44,590 bases of DNA. Origin: Acidimicrobiales bacterium (lineage in GTDB: Bacteria > Actinomycetota > Acidimicrobiia > Acidimicrobiales > RAAP-2). Within the stretch, counting starts at the first letter, position 1. Each line of letters begins with the position of its first letter. The stretch covers positions 1 to 44,590 of the forward strand of contig JANYFR010000040.1 of assembly GCA_025362585.1 (NCBI GenBank), in the 5' to 3' direction. Shown here piece by piece: positions 27,593 through 36,476 of the stretch. The notes under the pieces are model-generated. The model saw nothing but the letters and a program-made list of their open reading frames with translations. It did no database searches and was not told where the DNA came from. The position numbers and the translations under genes are program-made.

Positions 27593-28419
27593 ACCTCGCC
27601 CAACTTCTCACCACCTCCTTCGTCGAGCACGCCTACTACGCGGTCACCGCCGTCGCGCTCGCGGCGGGCGCGATGGGCTTCTTCGTCGTCCTGCGTCGTC
27701 AGGCCTTCGCGGCCCACGCCATTGGTCACGTGGGCTTCGCGGGCGCGGCGGGCGCGGTGTGGTTGGGACTCTCTCCCATCGTCGGGCTGCTGGTGTTCTG
27801 TCTGGGGGCCGGTCTGCTCATCGGCCTCGGGGGAGCGTCACTCGGCGAGAGCGACACCGTCGTCGGGGTCACCCTCACGGCGTCGCTCGGCCTCGGCGTG
27901 CTCTTCATCTCGCTCTACAGCGGGTACGCCAACGCCACCTACTCCATCCTGTTCGGCCAGATCCTCGGGGTGTCGTGGGGCGAGGTGGGACTGGTCGCGA
28001 CACTCTCGTTCGCGGTGTTGCTCGCCGTCTCCTTGACGTATCGACCGCTGCTCTTCGCCTCGGTTGACGCCCAGTCCGCGGCCGCTCGGGGACTCTCGCT
28101 GCGCGCGACGTCACTGATGTTCCTCTCGCTGCTCGCGGTCACGACGGTCGTCGCCATCCAGATCGTGGGCGTGCTCCTGGTCTTCTCGCTGCTCGTCGCG
28201 CCGGCCGCCGCCGCGCAGGTCCTGACGAGCCGTCCTCTCCACGCGCTCGCGCTCTCGATGGGCGTCGCTCTCTGGAGTGCGTGGCTCGGTCTCTTCCTCG
28301 GTGTGTGGATCGGTGGTCCGGTCAGCTTCTGGATCACGGCGCTGGCGTCGTCGGCGTACCTCGTCGCGCGACTCGTCGATTCGACCCGCACCCGTCAGGT
28401 TCGCCGGGTCTCTGCGTAA
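27589..28419 (+). CDS. Metal ABC transporter permease (ZnuB/MntB-like)
   Basis: The 276-residue protein has seven to eight hydrophobic helices and the ABC-3 permease pattern: RRQAFAAHAIGHVGFAGAAGA, VGVTLTASLGLGVLFI and LFGQILGVSWGEV. It forms the membrane channel for zinc or manganese uptake. It ends 9 bases before tilS, so the metal operon may read on into the tilS-lysS run. Confidence 0.9.
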   Translation: MNLAQLLTTSFVEHAYYAVTAVALAAGAMGFFVVLRRQAFAAHAIGHVGFAGAAGAVWLGLSPIVGLLVFCLGAGLLIGLGGASLGESDTVVGVTLTASLGLGVLFISLYSGYANATYSILFGQILGVSWGEVGLVATLSFAVLLAVSLTYRPLLFASVDAQSAAARGLSLRATSLMFLSLLAVTTVVAIQIVGVLLVFSLLVAPAAAAQVLTSRPLHALALSMGVALWSAWLGLFLGVWIGGPVSFWITALASSAYLVARLVDSTRTRQVRRVSA

Positions 28420-28428
28420 CCTACAGGC

Positions 28429-29313
28429 GTGCGGCCCGACGACCTACTCCGTGAGTGCCACTTCCCGCCCGCGGGCGCCGCGGTCGATCTGGCCGTTTCG
28501 GGCGGCCCGGACTCACTCGGACTCCTCCTGCTCGCGGTCGCGGCGCGACACGTCGTCACCGTTCACCACGTCGATCACCACGCTCGCGCGACGAGCCGCG
28601 ACGACGCTCGTCACGTCGCCGAGATCTGTCAAGTACTGGCCGTGCGCTACGTCGGTCACGACGTCGTGGTCGAACCAGGTGGGAACTTCGAGGCGCGCGC
28701 GAGGTCGGAACGCCGCCGAGTGCTTCCCGTCGGGGTCCTCACCGGCCACACCATGGACGACCTGGCCGAAACGGTGCTGCTCAACATGCTGCGCGGTGCC
28801 GGCCTCGACGGCCTGTCGCCCATGGTGGAGGACCCGACCAAGCCGCTGCGCGACGTGCGTCGCGCCGACCTGCACGCCATCGTGGGCGCGTCGGCCCTTC
28901 GGGCCCGCCACGACGAGTCCAACGACGACGCGGCCTTCCGGCGAAATCGAGTTCGTCACGAACTGCTGCCGGTAATGTGCGACGTCGCGCAGCGCGACGT
29001 GGTCCCGCTCCTCGCGCGCCAGGCCGTCTTGCTGTTCGATGAGCGGACCTGGCTCGACGCGCTCAGCCGCGACGACCACGCGACCGATCTCGCGTCGGCC
29101 GACTGTCGGGTGCTGCGCGCGTGGCCCACGGCGCGCCTGCGCCGGTGGCTGCGGGTGCACCTGCGCAGCGACGATCACGGCGACGGCACCCACCCCCCGT
29201 CGGCCGACGAGGTTGAGCGGGCCGTGGCCGTCGTGCGTGGCGAGTTCGTCGCGACCGAGCTGCGCGGCGGGCGGCGTCTCTCGCGCCGCGGCCAGCACCT
29301 GACGCTCGGGTAA
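28429..29313 (+). CDS. tilS: tRNA(Ile)-lysidine synthetase
   Basis: The 294-residue protein makes lysidine at C34 of tRNA-Ile(CAU), an essential step for decoding AUA. It has the PP-loop SGGPDS (24-29), HHVDHHARATSRDDA, GHTMDDLAETVLLNMLRG and the RNRVRHELLP motif. The short length, with only the N-terminal domain plus a small C-terminal segment, fits actinobacterial TilS. The start is a GTG at 28429. hpt follows after 24 bases, as in most bacteria. Confidence 0.9.
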   Translation: MRPDDLLRECHFPPAGAAVDLAVSGGPDSLGLLLLAVAARHVVTVHHVDHHARATSRDDARHVAEICQVLAVRYVGHDVVVEPGGNFEARARSERRRVLPVGVLTGHTMDDLAETVLLNMLRGAGLDGLSPMVEDPTKPLRDVRRADLHAIVGASALRARHDESNDDAAFRRNRVRHELLPVMCDVAQRDVVPLLARQAVLLFDERTWLDALSRDDHATDLASADCRVLRAWPTARLRRWLRVHLRSDDHGDGTHPPSADEVERAVAVVRGEFVATELRGGRRLSRRGQHLTLG

Positions 29314-29337
29314 ATGACTCAACTACGCTGAGCACTC

Positions 29338-29907
29338 ATGGGTCATCACTCGTCCGACGATTTCACCGCTCGGTGGGCGCAGCACGACCTCGGCGAGGTT
29401 GTGGTCTCGGCCAAGGAGCTCCACGACCGGGTCCTCGAACTCGGTCGCCAGATCACCGAGGACTACGTCGAGAGCCCGCCGTTGCTGGTCTGCGTGCTGA
29501 AGGGCGCGATCAACTTCATGTCGGACCTCATGCGCGCGATTGAGCTACCCGTCGAAGTCGACTTCATGGCGGTCTCCTCCTACGGGGCGGCCACCAAGAC
29601 GAGTGGCGTCGTGCGGATCGTGAAGGACCTCGACGTCGACCTCGCCGGTCGCGACGTCCTCATCGTCGAGGACGTTGTCGATTCGGGCCTGACGCTCAAC
29701 TACCTGCGTCACTACCTCGGCGCGCGCAGCCCGCGCAGCCTGGAGGTCTGCGCGCTGCTGTTAAAGGAGGGCGAGCAGCGCGTCGAGCAGTCACTCAAGT
29801 ACGTCGGCTTCGTGATTCCCTCGGACTTCGTCGTTGGCTACGGCCTCGACGTCAACCAGCGCTACCGCAATCTCGACGCCATCTACACCTTCACCGGCCA
29901 GGTCTAG
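29338..29907 (+). CDS. hpt: Hypoxanthine phosphoribosyltransferase
   Basis: The 189-residue purine salvage enzyme has the PRPP-binding loop VLIVEDVVDSGLTL (about 107-120), the VCVLKGAINFMSDL motif and the FMAVSSYG flexible loop. It makes IMP or GMP from hypoxanthine or guanine. The usual downstream gene ftsH is not here; folE follows after 2 bases. Confidence 0.95.
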   Translation: MGHHSSDDFTARWAQHDLGEVVVSAKELHDRVLELGRQITEDYVESPPLLVCVLKGAINFMSDLMRAIELPVEVDFMAVSSYGAATKTSGVVRIVKDLDVDLAGRDVLIVEDVVDSGLTLNYLRHYLGARSPRSLEVCALLLKEGEQRVEQSLKYVGFVIPSDFVVGYGLDVNQRYRNLDAIYTFTGQV

Positions 29908-29909
29908 CC

Positions 29910-30491
29910 GTGGTCGATCACGCGCGGGTCCAAAGCATCGTGCGCGAGCTGCTCAGTGCGATCGGCGAGAACCCCGATCGCGAGGGTCTCCTCGAGACGC
30001 CCCGACGCGTTGCCGACATGTACGTCGAACTCTTCGAGGGCCGCGAGGTCGACCCCGGCGAACACCTGCGGGTCACCTTCGAGGCCGGACACGACGAGAT
30101 GGTGATGGTGCGGGACATCGCCTTCACGTCACTCTGCGAACACCACCTCGTGCCGTTCATGGGCCTCGCGCACGTGGGGTACCTCCCGGGCCCCGACGGA
30201 CGAGTGACCGGTCTGTCGAAACTGGCGCGCCTCGTCGAGGGCTTCGCGCGTCGCCTCCAGGTTCAAGAACGCATGACCACCGACATCGTTGAGGCGATGG
30301 AGCGCGAACTGGCGCCCACCGGTTCCATCGTGGTGATTGAGGCCGAGCACTTCTGCATGTCCATGCGCGGCGTGAAGAAGTCCGGCTCGACGACGGTCAC
30401 GTCCGCGGTGCGTGGGGTCTTTCGCGACGACGCGTCGTACCGCGCCGAGGCGCTCCAGTACATCCACCAGCGACGATCCACGTGGCGCTGA
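29910..30491 (+). CDS. folE: GTP cyclohydrolase I
   Basis: The 193-residue enzyme forms 7,8-dihydroneopterin triphosphate, the first step of folate synthesis. It has TSLCEHHLVPFMG with zinc ligands C76 and H79, and EAEHFCMSMRGVKK with C149. The start is a GTG at 29910. Its last 10 bases overlap folP, so folE-folP expression is coupled. Confidence 0.96.
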   Translation: MVDHARVQSIVRELLSAIGENPDREGLLETPRRVADMYVELFEGREVDPGEHLRVTFEAGHDEMVMVRDIAFTSLCEHHLVPFMGLAHVGYLPGPDGRVTGLSKLARLVEGFARRLQVQERMTTDIVEAMERELAPTGSIVVIEAEHFCMSMRGVKKSGSTTVTSAVRGVFRDDASYRAEALQYIHQRRSTWR

Positions 30492-31282
30492 GCCCTCGGG
30501 TGATGGGCATCGTGAACGTGACGCCCGACTCGTTCTTTCCGTCGTCGCGAACCGTCGCCACCGACGACGCGCTCGCGCGAGGTCGCGCACTGTTCGAGGC
30601 GGGCTGTGACATCGTGGACGTCGGGGGCGAATCGACGCGGCCCGGCGCGACGCCGGTGGCGCTCGAGGAGGAGTTGGCGCGCGTCGTGCCGGTGGTGGCC
30701 GCGCTCGCGACCTACGGGCCGGTCTCGGTCGACACCCAAAAGGGGCCGGTGGCGCGCGCGGCGGTCGCGGCCGGCGCGTCCGTCGTGAACGACGTCTCGT
30801 GCACGTTGCTCGAGGTCGCGGCCCAACTCGGCGTGGGCTACGTTGCCCTGCACCGTCAGGGCGACGCGCGCACCATGCAGGTGAACCCCACCTACGACGA
30901 CGTGCTCGACGAGGTGTGCGCGTTCCTGCGCGGCGTCGCCGAACGGGCGCGGGCCCTGCACGTGGCGCCCCTCTGGCTCGACCCGGGCATCGGGTTCGGC
31001 AAGTCCGTCGAGCACAACCTCGCGCTCGTGGCCCACGTCGGGCGCGTCGTGGCGCTCGCCAACGAATTCGGCGCGGGCGTCCTCGTCGGCACCAGCCGAA
31101 AGCGGTTCCTCGAGCACCTCGGACGCGACCCCCTCGAGGTCGACGAGCGGCTCGAGGGTTCGATCGCCACCGAGGCGTGGGCCCTCCTCGAAGGTGTCAG
31201 TATGGTTCGTGTACACGACGCTGCGGCGGCTGTTCAGCTCCGTGAGTTGCTCACCCGTCCCGTCGAGGAGGTCGTCGCGTGA
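30482..31282 (+). CDS. folP: Dihydropteroate synthase
   Basis: The 266-residue TIM-barrel enzyme joins p-aminobenzoate to hydroxymethyl-dihydropterin. It shows MGIVNVTPDSF, DIVDVGGESTRPGA, VVNDVSC, LDPGIGFGKSVEHN and VGTSRKRFL, which are the pterin and phosphate loops. The start is a GTG at 30482 inside the folE end. The next gene starts on the GTGA of its stop. Confidence 0.95.
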   Translation: MALSPRVMGIVNVTPDSFFPSSRTVATDDALARGRALFEAGCDIVDVGGESTRPGATPVALEEELARVVPVVAALATYGPVSVDTQKGPVARAAVAAGASVVNDVSCTLLEVAAQLGVGYVALHRQGDARTMQVNPTYDDVLDEVCAFLRGVAERARALHVAPLWLDPGIGFGKSVEHNLALVAHVGRVVALANEFGAGVLVGTSRKRFLEHLGRDPLEVDERLEGSIATEAWALLEGVSMVRVHDAAAAVQLRELLTRPVEEVVA

Positions 31283-31779
31283 GGGGTAAGTGGGCGGCGG
31301 GCATCGAACCGCGCAGCTTCACCTGGGTCTACAGGGGGATCCTCGCCGTCTCCGAGCGGCCCGGCGGCTCCACGACCGTGCACCGTCGCGTCCGTCGCGA
31401 CGAGGAACTGCTCTGGCTCAAACACCAGGGATTCGGTCGAGTGATTTCGATCCTGCCGGTGATGCAGAACCTGAGCGCGTACTTCGAGCACGGGCTGACG
31501 GCCAGTCACTACGCGCTGCGCGGTGGCCCCCAGCAGCGCGAGGTTCTCGAGGCCTGTTACCACGATCTCGCCAACTCCATGTCCAATAAGACAGTCGTGT
31601 TGCTGCACAGTGACGAGGTCTCGGACCGCTTGCTCGGGGTCATCGCCGGCTACCTGGTGTGGTCCCAGCGCGTGCCGACCGTGCCCACGGCCATTGCGTT
31701 GGTTGAACGGCTGTTCAAGCGTTCCATCGGCCCCGACGGGCGCACCGTCCTGTTCGATCTGCCCGAGGTGAGCGCGTGA
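31279..31779 (+). CDS. Dual-specificity-phosphatase-like protein lacking the catalytic cysteine
   Basis: The 166-residue protein looks like a small cysteine-phosphatase fold. An N-terminal strand (FTWVYRGILAVSERPGG) is followed by LWLKHQGFGRVISILP, then VVLLHSDEVSDRLLGVIAGYLV. The last segment has the place and shape of the P-loop HCX5R followed by its helix, but reads H110-S111-x5-R117, with Ser (AGT) in place of the nucleophile Cys. It would therefore bind a phosphate group but not hydrolyse it by the usual mechanism. It sits between folP and folB with 4-base overlaps on both sides, so it is translated with the folate enzymes. The fold assignment rests on the motif; an unrelated hypothetical remains possible. 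Confidence 0.6.
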   Translation: MRGKWAAGIEPRSFTWVYRGILAVSERPGGSTTVHRRVRRDEELLWLKHQGFGRVISILPVMQNLSAYFEHGLTASHYALRGGPQQREVLEACYHDLANSMSNKTVVLLHSDEVSDRLLGVIAGYLVWSQRVPTVPTAIALVERLFKRSIGPDGRTVLFDLPEVSA

Positions 31780-32141
31780 ACGACGTCATTGAGCTGCGCA
31801 CCCTGCGCTGCAGCGCGGTCGTTGGCGTGCTCGCTGAAGAGCGTCAGCGCGCCCAGCCCCTGATCTTCGACCTCGACCTCGTGCGCCCCTTCGAGGAAGC
31901 GGCGATCAACGACGACATCGCCGAGACGACCAACTACGCCGACGTCCTCACCCTGACGACCCGGGTCGCGACCGAGGGCCAGTACCTGCTGCTCGAAACA
32001 CTCGCCTACCGCGTTGCCTACGAGGTACTTGGCTACGACGACGAGATCGAGTCGGTGACCGTGGCGGTGCGCAAGGTTCGCCCGCCCGTGGTCGAGGACG
32101 TTGCCTCGGTCGGCGTGCGCTGCACCGTTCACCGCTCCTAG
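31776..32141 (+). CDS. folB: Dihydroneopterin aldolase
   Basis: The 121-residue enzyme cleaves dihydroneopterin to hydroxymethyl-dihydropterin. It shows VVGVLAEERQRAQPLIFDLDL with the catalytic Glu, and TTNYADVL. The start overlaps the previous stop (GTGA), and the folK start overlaps its stop by one base. Confidence 0.92.
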   Translation: MNDVIELRTLRCSAVVGVLAEERQRAQPLIFDLDLVRPFEEAAINDDIAETTNYADVLTLTTRVATEGQYLLLETLAYRVAYEVLGYDDEIESVTVAVRKVRPPVVEDVASVGVRCTVHRS

Positions 32142-32608
32142 TGCGTCGAGCGTTCCTGTCCCTGGGCTCGAACCTCGGCAATCGGGCCGAGCATCTCGCG
32201 GCCGGCGTCGCGGCGGTCGCGGGCGTCGACGTCTACCGGCTCTCCCAGGTCTACGAGACTGAGCCCGTGGGCGGCGTGGCCCAGGACGACTTCTGGAATC
32301 TGGTGATGGCACTCGACACCGACGCGTCCGCGCGTGAGCTGCTCGAGCGCGCCCGAGCGGCCGAGAACGCGAGGGGACGGCGCCGCGACGTCCCCTGGGG
32401 TCCGCGCACCCTCGACGTGGACGTCTTACTCGTCGGTAATGAGACGAGCGACGACCCCGAGATCGTGCTGCCGCACCCGAGGATGTACGAACGGCGCTTC
32501 GTACTGGCCCCGCTCCAGGAACTGGCACCGGAATTGGTCGCGCCGTGGTGGTGGGACGGCGCCGAGGGACGGGTCGTCGCGCTCGGTACACTCGAGTCGT
32601 TGCGCTAA
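32141..32608 (+). CDS. folK: Hydroxymethyl-dihydropterin pyrophosphokinase
   Basis: The 155-residue enzyme transfers pyrophosphate from ATP to hydroxymethyl-dihydropterin. It shows LSLGSNLGNR at the start, SQVYETEPVG, and GPRTLDVDVLL with the two metal-binding Asp. The start is a GTG at 32141. It completes folE-P-B-K. Confidence 0.95.
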   Translation: MRRAFLSLGSNLGNRAEHLAAGVAAVAGVDVYRLSQVYETEPVGGVAQDDFWNLVMALDTDASARELLERARAAENARGRRRDVPWGPRTLDVDVLLVGNETSDDPEIVLPHPRMYERRFVLAPLQELAPELVAPWWWDGAEGRVVALGTLESLR

Positions 32609-32652
32609 CACCGAACGGCACCCGCGAGGGGCTGGAACGGATCGGAGCAGAT

Positions 32653-33369
32653 ATGAACATCACCATCGTCGGCGCGGGGCGCGCGGGACAGTCGTTCGCC
32701 ACGGCGCTTAGTCGCGTGGGCCACGACGTGCGACTGGTGCACCACGACGAACTCGACGACATGGCGCTACCCGACCTGCTCCTGCTCTGCGTGCCCGACG
32801 ACGCTCTCGCCGCGGTCGCCGCCCGTGTGGCGCCACACGACGACGTCGTCGTGGCCCACGTTGCCGGTTCGCGGACGCTCGCCGTGCTCGCGCCGCACCA
32901 ACGCGTCGCGTCGCTGCACCCCCTCATGGCGCTGCCGTCGGGCGAGCTCGGCGCCGAGCGACTTTTCGGAGCGACCTACTGCGTCGCCGGCGACCCGCTC
33001 GCCCTCGAGGTCGTCGCGTCCCTTCGTGGCCGGATTATCACGTTGCGTGACGATCAGCGCACCGCGTACCACGCCGCGGCGGTCGTGGCGTCAAATCACC
33101 TCGTCGCCTTGATGGGCCAGGTGCAGCACCTGGCCGAGGCGGTGGGACTCGAACTGGACGACTTCCTGCCTCTCGCCGACCAGTCCCTTCGCGACGTCGC
33201 CGCGGTCGGGCCGGTCGCGGCGCTCACGGGGCCGGCCTCGCGCGGTGACCTCGCGACGATTGACGCGCACCTCGCGGCGATCGCCGAGTCGGAGCGCTCG
33301 GCCTACGTGGTGATGGCCAACGCGGCCTTTCAACTCGCTGAACGCCAGCGCTCCCAGATGCCCGCCTGA
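32653..33369 (+). CDS. DUF2520 / Rossmann-like protein upstream of panC
   Basis: The 238-residue protein has an N-terminal Rossmann fold (NITIVGAGRAGQSFA) and a C-terminal helical DUF2520 domain (about 120-235). This resembles ketopantoate reductase or pyrroline carboxylate reductase architecture. It matches the mycobacterial Rv3603c-type gene that also precedes panC. The chosen ATG at 32653 has GGAGCAG ahead of it; longer readings run into folK. A dehydrogenase role is inferred; the position just before panC makes a pantoate-pathway role, such as ketopantoate reduction, a reasonable guess, with no proof here. Confidence 0.8.
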   Translation: MNITIVGAGRAGQSFATALSRVGHDVRLVHHDELDDMALPDLLLLCVPDDALAAVAARVAPHDDVVVAHVAGSRTLAVLAPHQRVASLHPLMALPSGELGAERLFGATYCVAGDPLALEVVASLRGRIITLRDDQRTAYHAAAVVASNHLVALMGQVQHLAEAVGLELDDFLPLADQSLRDVAAVGPVAALTGPASRGDLATIDAHLAAIAESERSAYVVMANAAFQLAERQRSQMPA

Positions 33370-33370
33370 C

Positions 33371-34225
33371 GTGATTGAACTGAGCGCCGTGGCGGCGTGG
33401 CGTCGCTACGCCGACGAACAGCGTCACGCTGGCCGGCGGGTTGGCCTGGTGCCCACGATGGGCGCACTGCACGCCGGACACGCGTCACTCTTTCGGGCCG
33501 CGCGCGACCACGGGGACGTGGTCGTCGCGACCGTCTTCGTCAATCCGCGCCAGTTCGCACTGGACGGCGACCACCGCGCCTACCCGCGAACGCCACGCCG
33601 CGACCTCGAACTCGCGCAGAGCAGTGGCGTCGACTGCGTCGTCACGCCCACGATCGAGGAGATGTGGCCGTCCTATCCCGAGGTCACCGCGACCACGGTC
33701 GCGGTGCACGGGGTCGGCGACCCGCTCGAGGGGGTGGACCGTCCCGGTCACTTCGACGGCGTGGCGAGCGTCGTCGCCAAACTGTTCAACGTGACGGGAC
33801 CGTGCCGCGCCTACTTTGGCGAGAAGGACTTCCAACAGATCGCCGTCGTGCGCCAGATGGTGCGTGACCTCGACTTCGACGTCGAGGTCGTCGGCTGTCC
33901 GATCGTGCGCGACGAGGACGGGCTCGCGCTGTCGAGTCGCAACGTCATGCTCGACCTCGACGGCCGGCGAAGGGCGCGCGCACTGTCGCGCGCGCTGCGC
34001 ACCGTCGCGTCGGGCCCCCTCACCGCCAGTGAGGTCCGCGCGGCGTTGCGCCGCGTGCTCGGCGAGGGCGGCGTCGACGTGGCCTACGCCGAGGTGGTCG
34101 ATCCCGCGACCTTCGTCCCGTGCACCGAGCACGACGAGGGAGAGCGACGCGCGCTGGTGGCGGCGGTCGTCGACGGGGTGCGCCTGATCGACAACGCGTC
34201 GGTGACGCTGCGACGGGCGGGCTGA
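33371..34225 (+). CDS. panC: Pantoate-beta-alanine ligase
   Basis: The 284-residue enzyme joins pantoate and beta-alanine in CoA synthesis. It has PTMGALHAGH (28-37, the HIGH-type motif), FVNPRQF, the ATP-site YFGEKDFQQ and SSRNVML. The start is a GTG at 33371, one base after the DUF2520 stop. coaX begins on its stop codon. panD, which often sits between panC and coaX in actinobacteria, is absent. Confidence 0.95.
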   Translation: MIELSAVAAWRRYADEQRHAGRRVGLVPTMGALHAGHASLFRAARDHGDVVVATVFVNPRQFALDGDHRAYPRTPRRDLELAQSSGVDCVVTPTIEEMWPSYPEVTATTVAVHGVGDPLEGVDRPGHFDGVASVVAKLFNVTGPCRAYFGEKDFQQIAVVRQMVRDLDFDVEVVGCPIVRDEDGLALSSRNVMLDLDGRRRARALSRALRTVASGPLTASEVRAALRRVLGEGGVDVAYAEVVDPATFVPCTEHDEGERRALVAAVVDGVRLIDNASVTLRRAG

Positions 34226-35076
34226 TGCTCCTGGCGATAGACGTCGGTAACACCGAGACGGTCATCGGGCTCTTCGGCCCCGAACCGCCCGACGAGCCCG
34301 ACGCGCCCGACACGCCCGACGCCATGGGCTTCGCGCGGGCCAGCGACGAGCGGGGCCTCGCCTTTCACTGGCGAATCTCGACGGTCGCTGAACGCACGCC
34401 CGACGAGCTCGCGATGGTCCTCACCCAACTGCTCGACCTCCAGGGACTGGACCTGCGCACGGCCGTCAGCGCGATGGCGATCTGCTCGTCGGCGCCGACG
34501 GTGACCGCCCAACTGCGCCGAATGGCGAATCGCTGGTTCTCCGACCTCGACCTCACGGTCATCGGGCCCGGCACCAAGACCGGCATGGCAATCCTCTACG
34601 ACAACCCGCGCGAAGTGGGCGCCGACCGGATCGCCGACGCCGTCGGGGCCTACGACCTCTATCCCGGAGCCTCGATCGTGGTGGACATGGGCACGGCGAC
34701 GGTCTTTGACGTGATCAGCGCGAAGGGGGAGTACCTCGGCGGCGCGATCGCGCCGGGAGTGGCGATCTCGCTCGAGGCCCTCTACGCCCAGGCCTCGGCC
34801 CTGCGCTCCGTCGAACTGGTGGAACCGCGCTCGGTCATTGGACGCTCGACCGTCGAGTCGATCCAGTCGGGCGTGCTCTACGGCTTCGCCGCCCAGGTCG
34901 ACGGCGTCGTGGCCCGCATCATCGAGGAGCTCGGGGCGGCCACGGTGATCGCGACCGGCGGACTGGCCGGCCTGATCGCGCCCCACACCACGTCCGTGCA
35001 GCACCTCGAACCGTGGCTCACCCTCCACGGATTGCGTATCGTGCATGGACGCAATCATTCGAGAGAGACATCGTGA
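34225..35076 (+). CDS. coaX: Type III pantothenate kinase
   Basis: The 283-residue kinase phosphorylates pantothenate and needs a monovalent cation. It has DVGNTETVIGLF at the start, GADRIADAVGAYDLYP, and VDMGTATVFDVIS. An insertion rich in Pro and Asp (PDEPDAPDTPDA, about residues 19-32) sits in the first beta-hairpin region and is not usual. The ATG at 34225 overlaps the panC stop (TGATG). lysS starts on its own stop by GTGA. Confidence 0.92.
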   Translation: MLLAIDVGNTETVIGLFGPEPPDEPDAPDTPDAMGFARASDERGLAFHWRISTVAERTPDELAMVLTQLLDLQGLDLRTAVSAMAICSSAPTVTAQLRRMANRWFSDLDLTVIGPGTKTGMAILYDNPREVGADRIADAVGAYDLYPGASIVVDMGTATVFDVISAKGEYLGGAIAPGVAISLEALYAQASALRSVELVEPRSVIGRSTVESIQSGVLYGFAAQVDGVVARIIEELGAATVIATGGLAGLIAPHTTSVQHLEPWLTLHGLRIVHGRNHSRETS

Positions 35077-36476
35077 CCACGCCCTACACCTTCGCGCACA
35101 ACGCCTTCACCGCGGCGCTGCAGTCCGCGTACCGCCACCTCGTCGACGGCGAGGAGTCGGGCGTCAGCGTCAGCGTGGGCGGGCGGTTGATGCTGCTGCG
35201 TCGCCAGGGCAAACTGGCCTTCGCGACGATGCGCGACTCGAGCGGCGAGATTCAGCTCTTCGCGCTGACGGACCTCACGGACGACTTCGAGGAGTTCACG
35301 AAACTCCACCTGGGCGACTGGGTCGGGGTGACCGGCGAGGTGGTGCGCACCAGGCGCGGCGAGTTGTCGGTCAAGGTCGCCTCCTGGGTGCGCCTCGCCG
35401 AGGCGCGCCACAACTTCGGCGACAAGTGGGCCGGCATCGCCGACTTCGATCTGCGCTACCGCCACCGCGAGGCCGACCTCTGGGCGAACGCGGTGTCGCG
35501 CACCTCGCTGCAACGGCGAAGCGCGGTACTACGTTCGGTGCGCGAGCGCTGCTGGGCGGCGAACTTCATGGAGGTGGAGACGCCGATCCTGAACGCCATC
35601 CCCTCGGGCTCGGACGCGCGACCGTTCGCCACGCACCACAATGCCCTCGACTCCGAGTTCTTCTTGCGCATCGCACCCGAGCTGTGGCTGAAGCGATTGG
35701 TCGTGGGCGGCTTCGAACGGGTCTTCGAGGTCGGGCGCGTCTTTCGCAACGAGGGCCTTAGTCCGCGCCACAATCCCGAGTTCACGATGCTCGAGCTCTA
35801 CGCCGCCTACTGGAACTACTCCGACATGATGTCCTTCACCGAGGAGCTGGTCGCCGGCGTCGCGATGGACGTCCTCGGCACCACCGAGGTCGAGTACCAG
35901 GGCCGGCCGTTCTCCTTCGCGACACCCTGGCCGCGACGCCCGATGGCCGAGCTCGCGAGCGAGGCGATCGGCGAGGACCTCTCGGTGCACACCGCGCCAG
36001 AGCGCCTGGTGGCCCTGCTGGTCGAACGGGGCGTCGAGGTGCGCCCCTCGTGGGGACCGGGACGATGTCTCGCCGAGCTCTTCGAGAGCGCCTGCGAATC
36101 GTCGCTCTGGAATCCGATTTTCGTGACCGACTACCCCGTCGAAATCTCGCCACTGGCCCGCCGTCACCAGCAAGATCCCCAGTTGACCGAGCGCTTTGAG
36201 TCCTTCGCCGCCGGTCGCGAACTCTCGAACGGCTTCAGCGAGCTCATCGATCCGAGTGAGCAGCGCGCGCGCTTCGAGGACCAGGCGCGCCTCGCCGCGG
36301 CGGGCGAGCCCGAGACGATGCCAATCGACGAGGACTACATCAGGGCGCTCGAGTGGGGACTGCCCCCGACCGCCGGACTCGGCGTCGGCGTCGACCGCCT
36401 GGCGATGCTGATCGCCGACCAGTCGAACATCCGCGAGGTGATCGCCTTTCCCACGCTCAAGCCGGTGCGCAACTAG
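35073..36476 (+). CDS. lysS: Lysyl-tRNA synthetase, class II
   Basis: The 467-residue enzyme has an N-terminal OB-fold anticodon-binding domain (about 1-140) and the class II catalytic core: GRVFRNEGLSPRHNPEFTMLELY (motif 2), and the GLGVGVDRLAML motif 3. The start is a GTG at 35073 that overlaps the coaX stop; an earlier in-frame ATG at 35013 would lie in coaX. It ends the tilS-lysS run at a CTAG shared with the convergent polyprenyl synthase gene. Confidence 0.94.
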   Translation: MTTPYTFAHNAFTAALQSAYRHLVDGEESGVSVSVGGRLMLLRRQGKLAFATMRDSSGEIQLFALTDLTDDFEEFTKLHLGDWVGVTGEVVRTRRGELSVKVASWVRLAEARHNFGDKWAGIADFDLRYRHREADLWANAVSRTSLQRRSAVLRSVRERCWAANFMEVETPILNAIPSGSDARPFATHHNALDSEFFLRIAPELWLKRLVVGGFERVFEVGRVFRNEGLSPRHNPEFTMLELYAAYWNYSDMMSFTEELVAGVAMDVLGTTEVEYQGRPFSFATPWPRRPMAELASEAIGEDLSVHTAPERLVALLVERGVEVRPSWGPGRCLAELFESACESSLWNPIFVTDYPVEISPLARRHQQDPQLTERFESFAAGRELSNGFSELIDPSEQRARFEDQARLAAAGEPETMPIDEDYIRALEWGLPPTAGLGVGVDRLAMLIADQSNIREVIAFPTLKPVRN

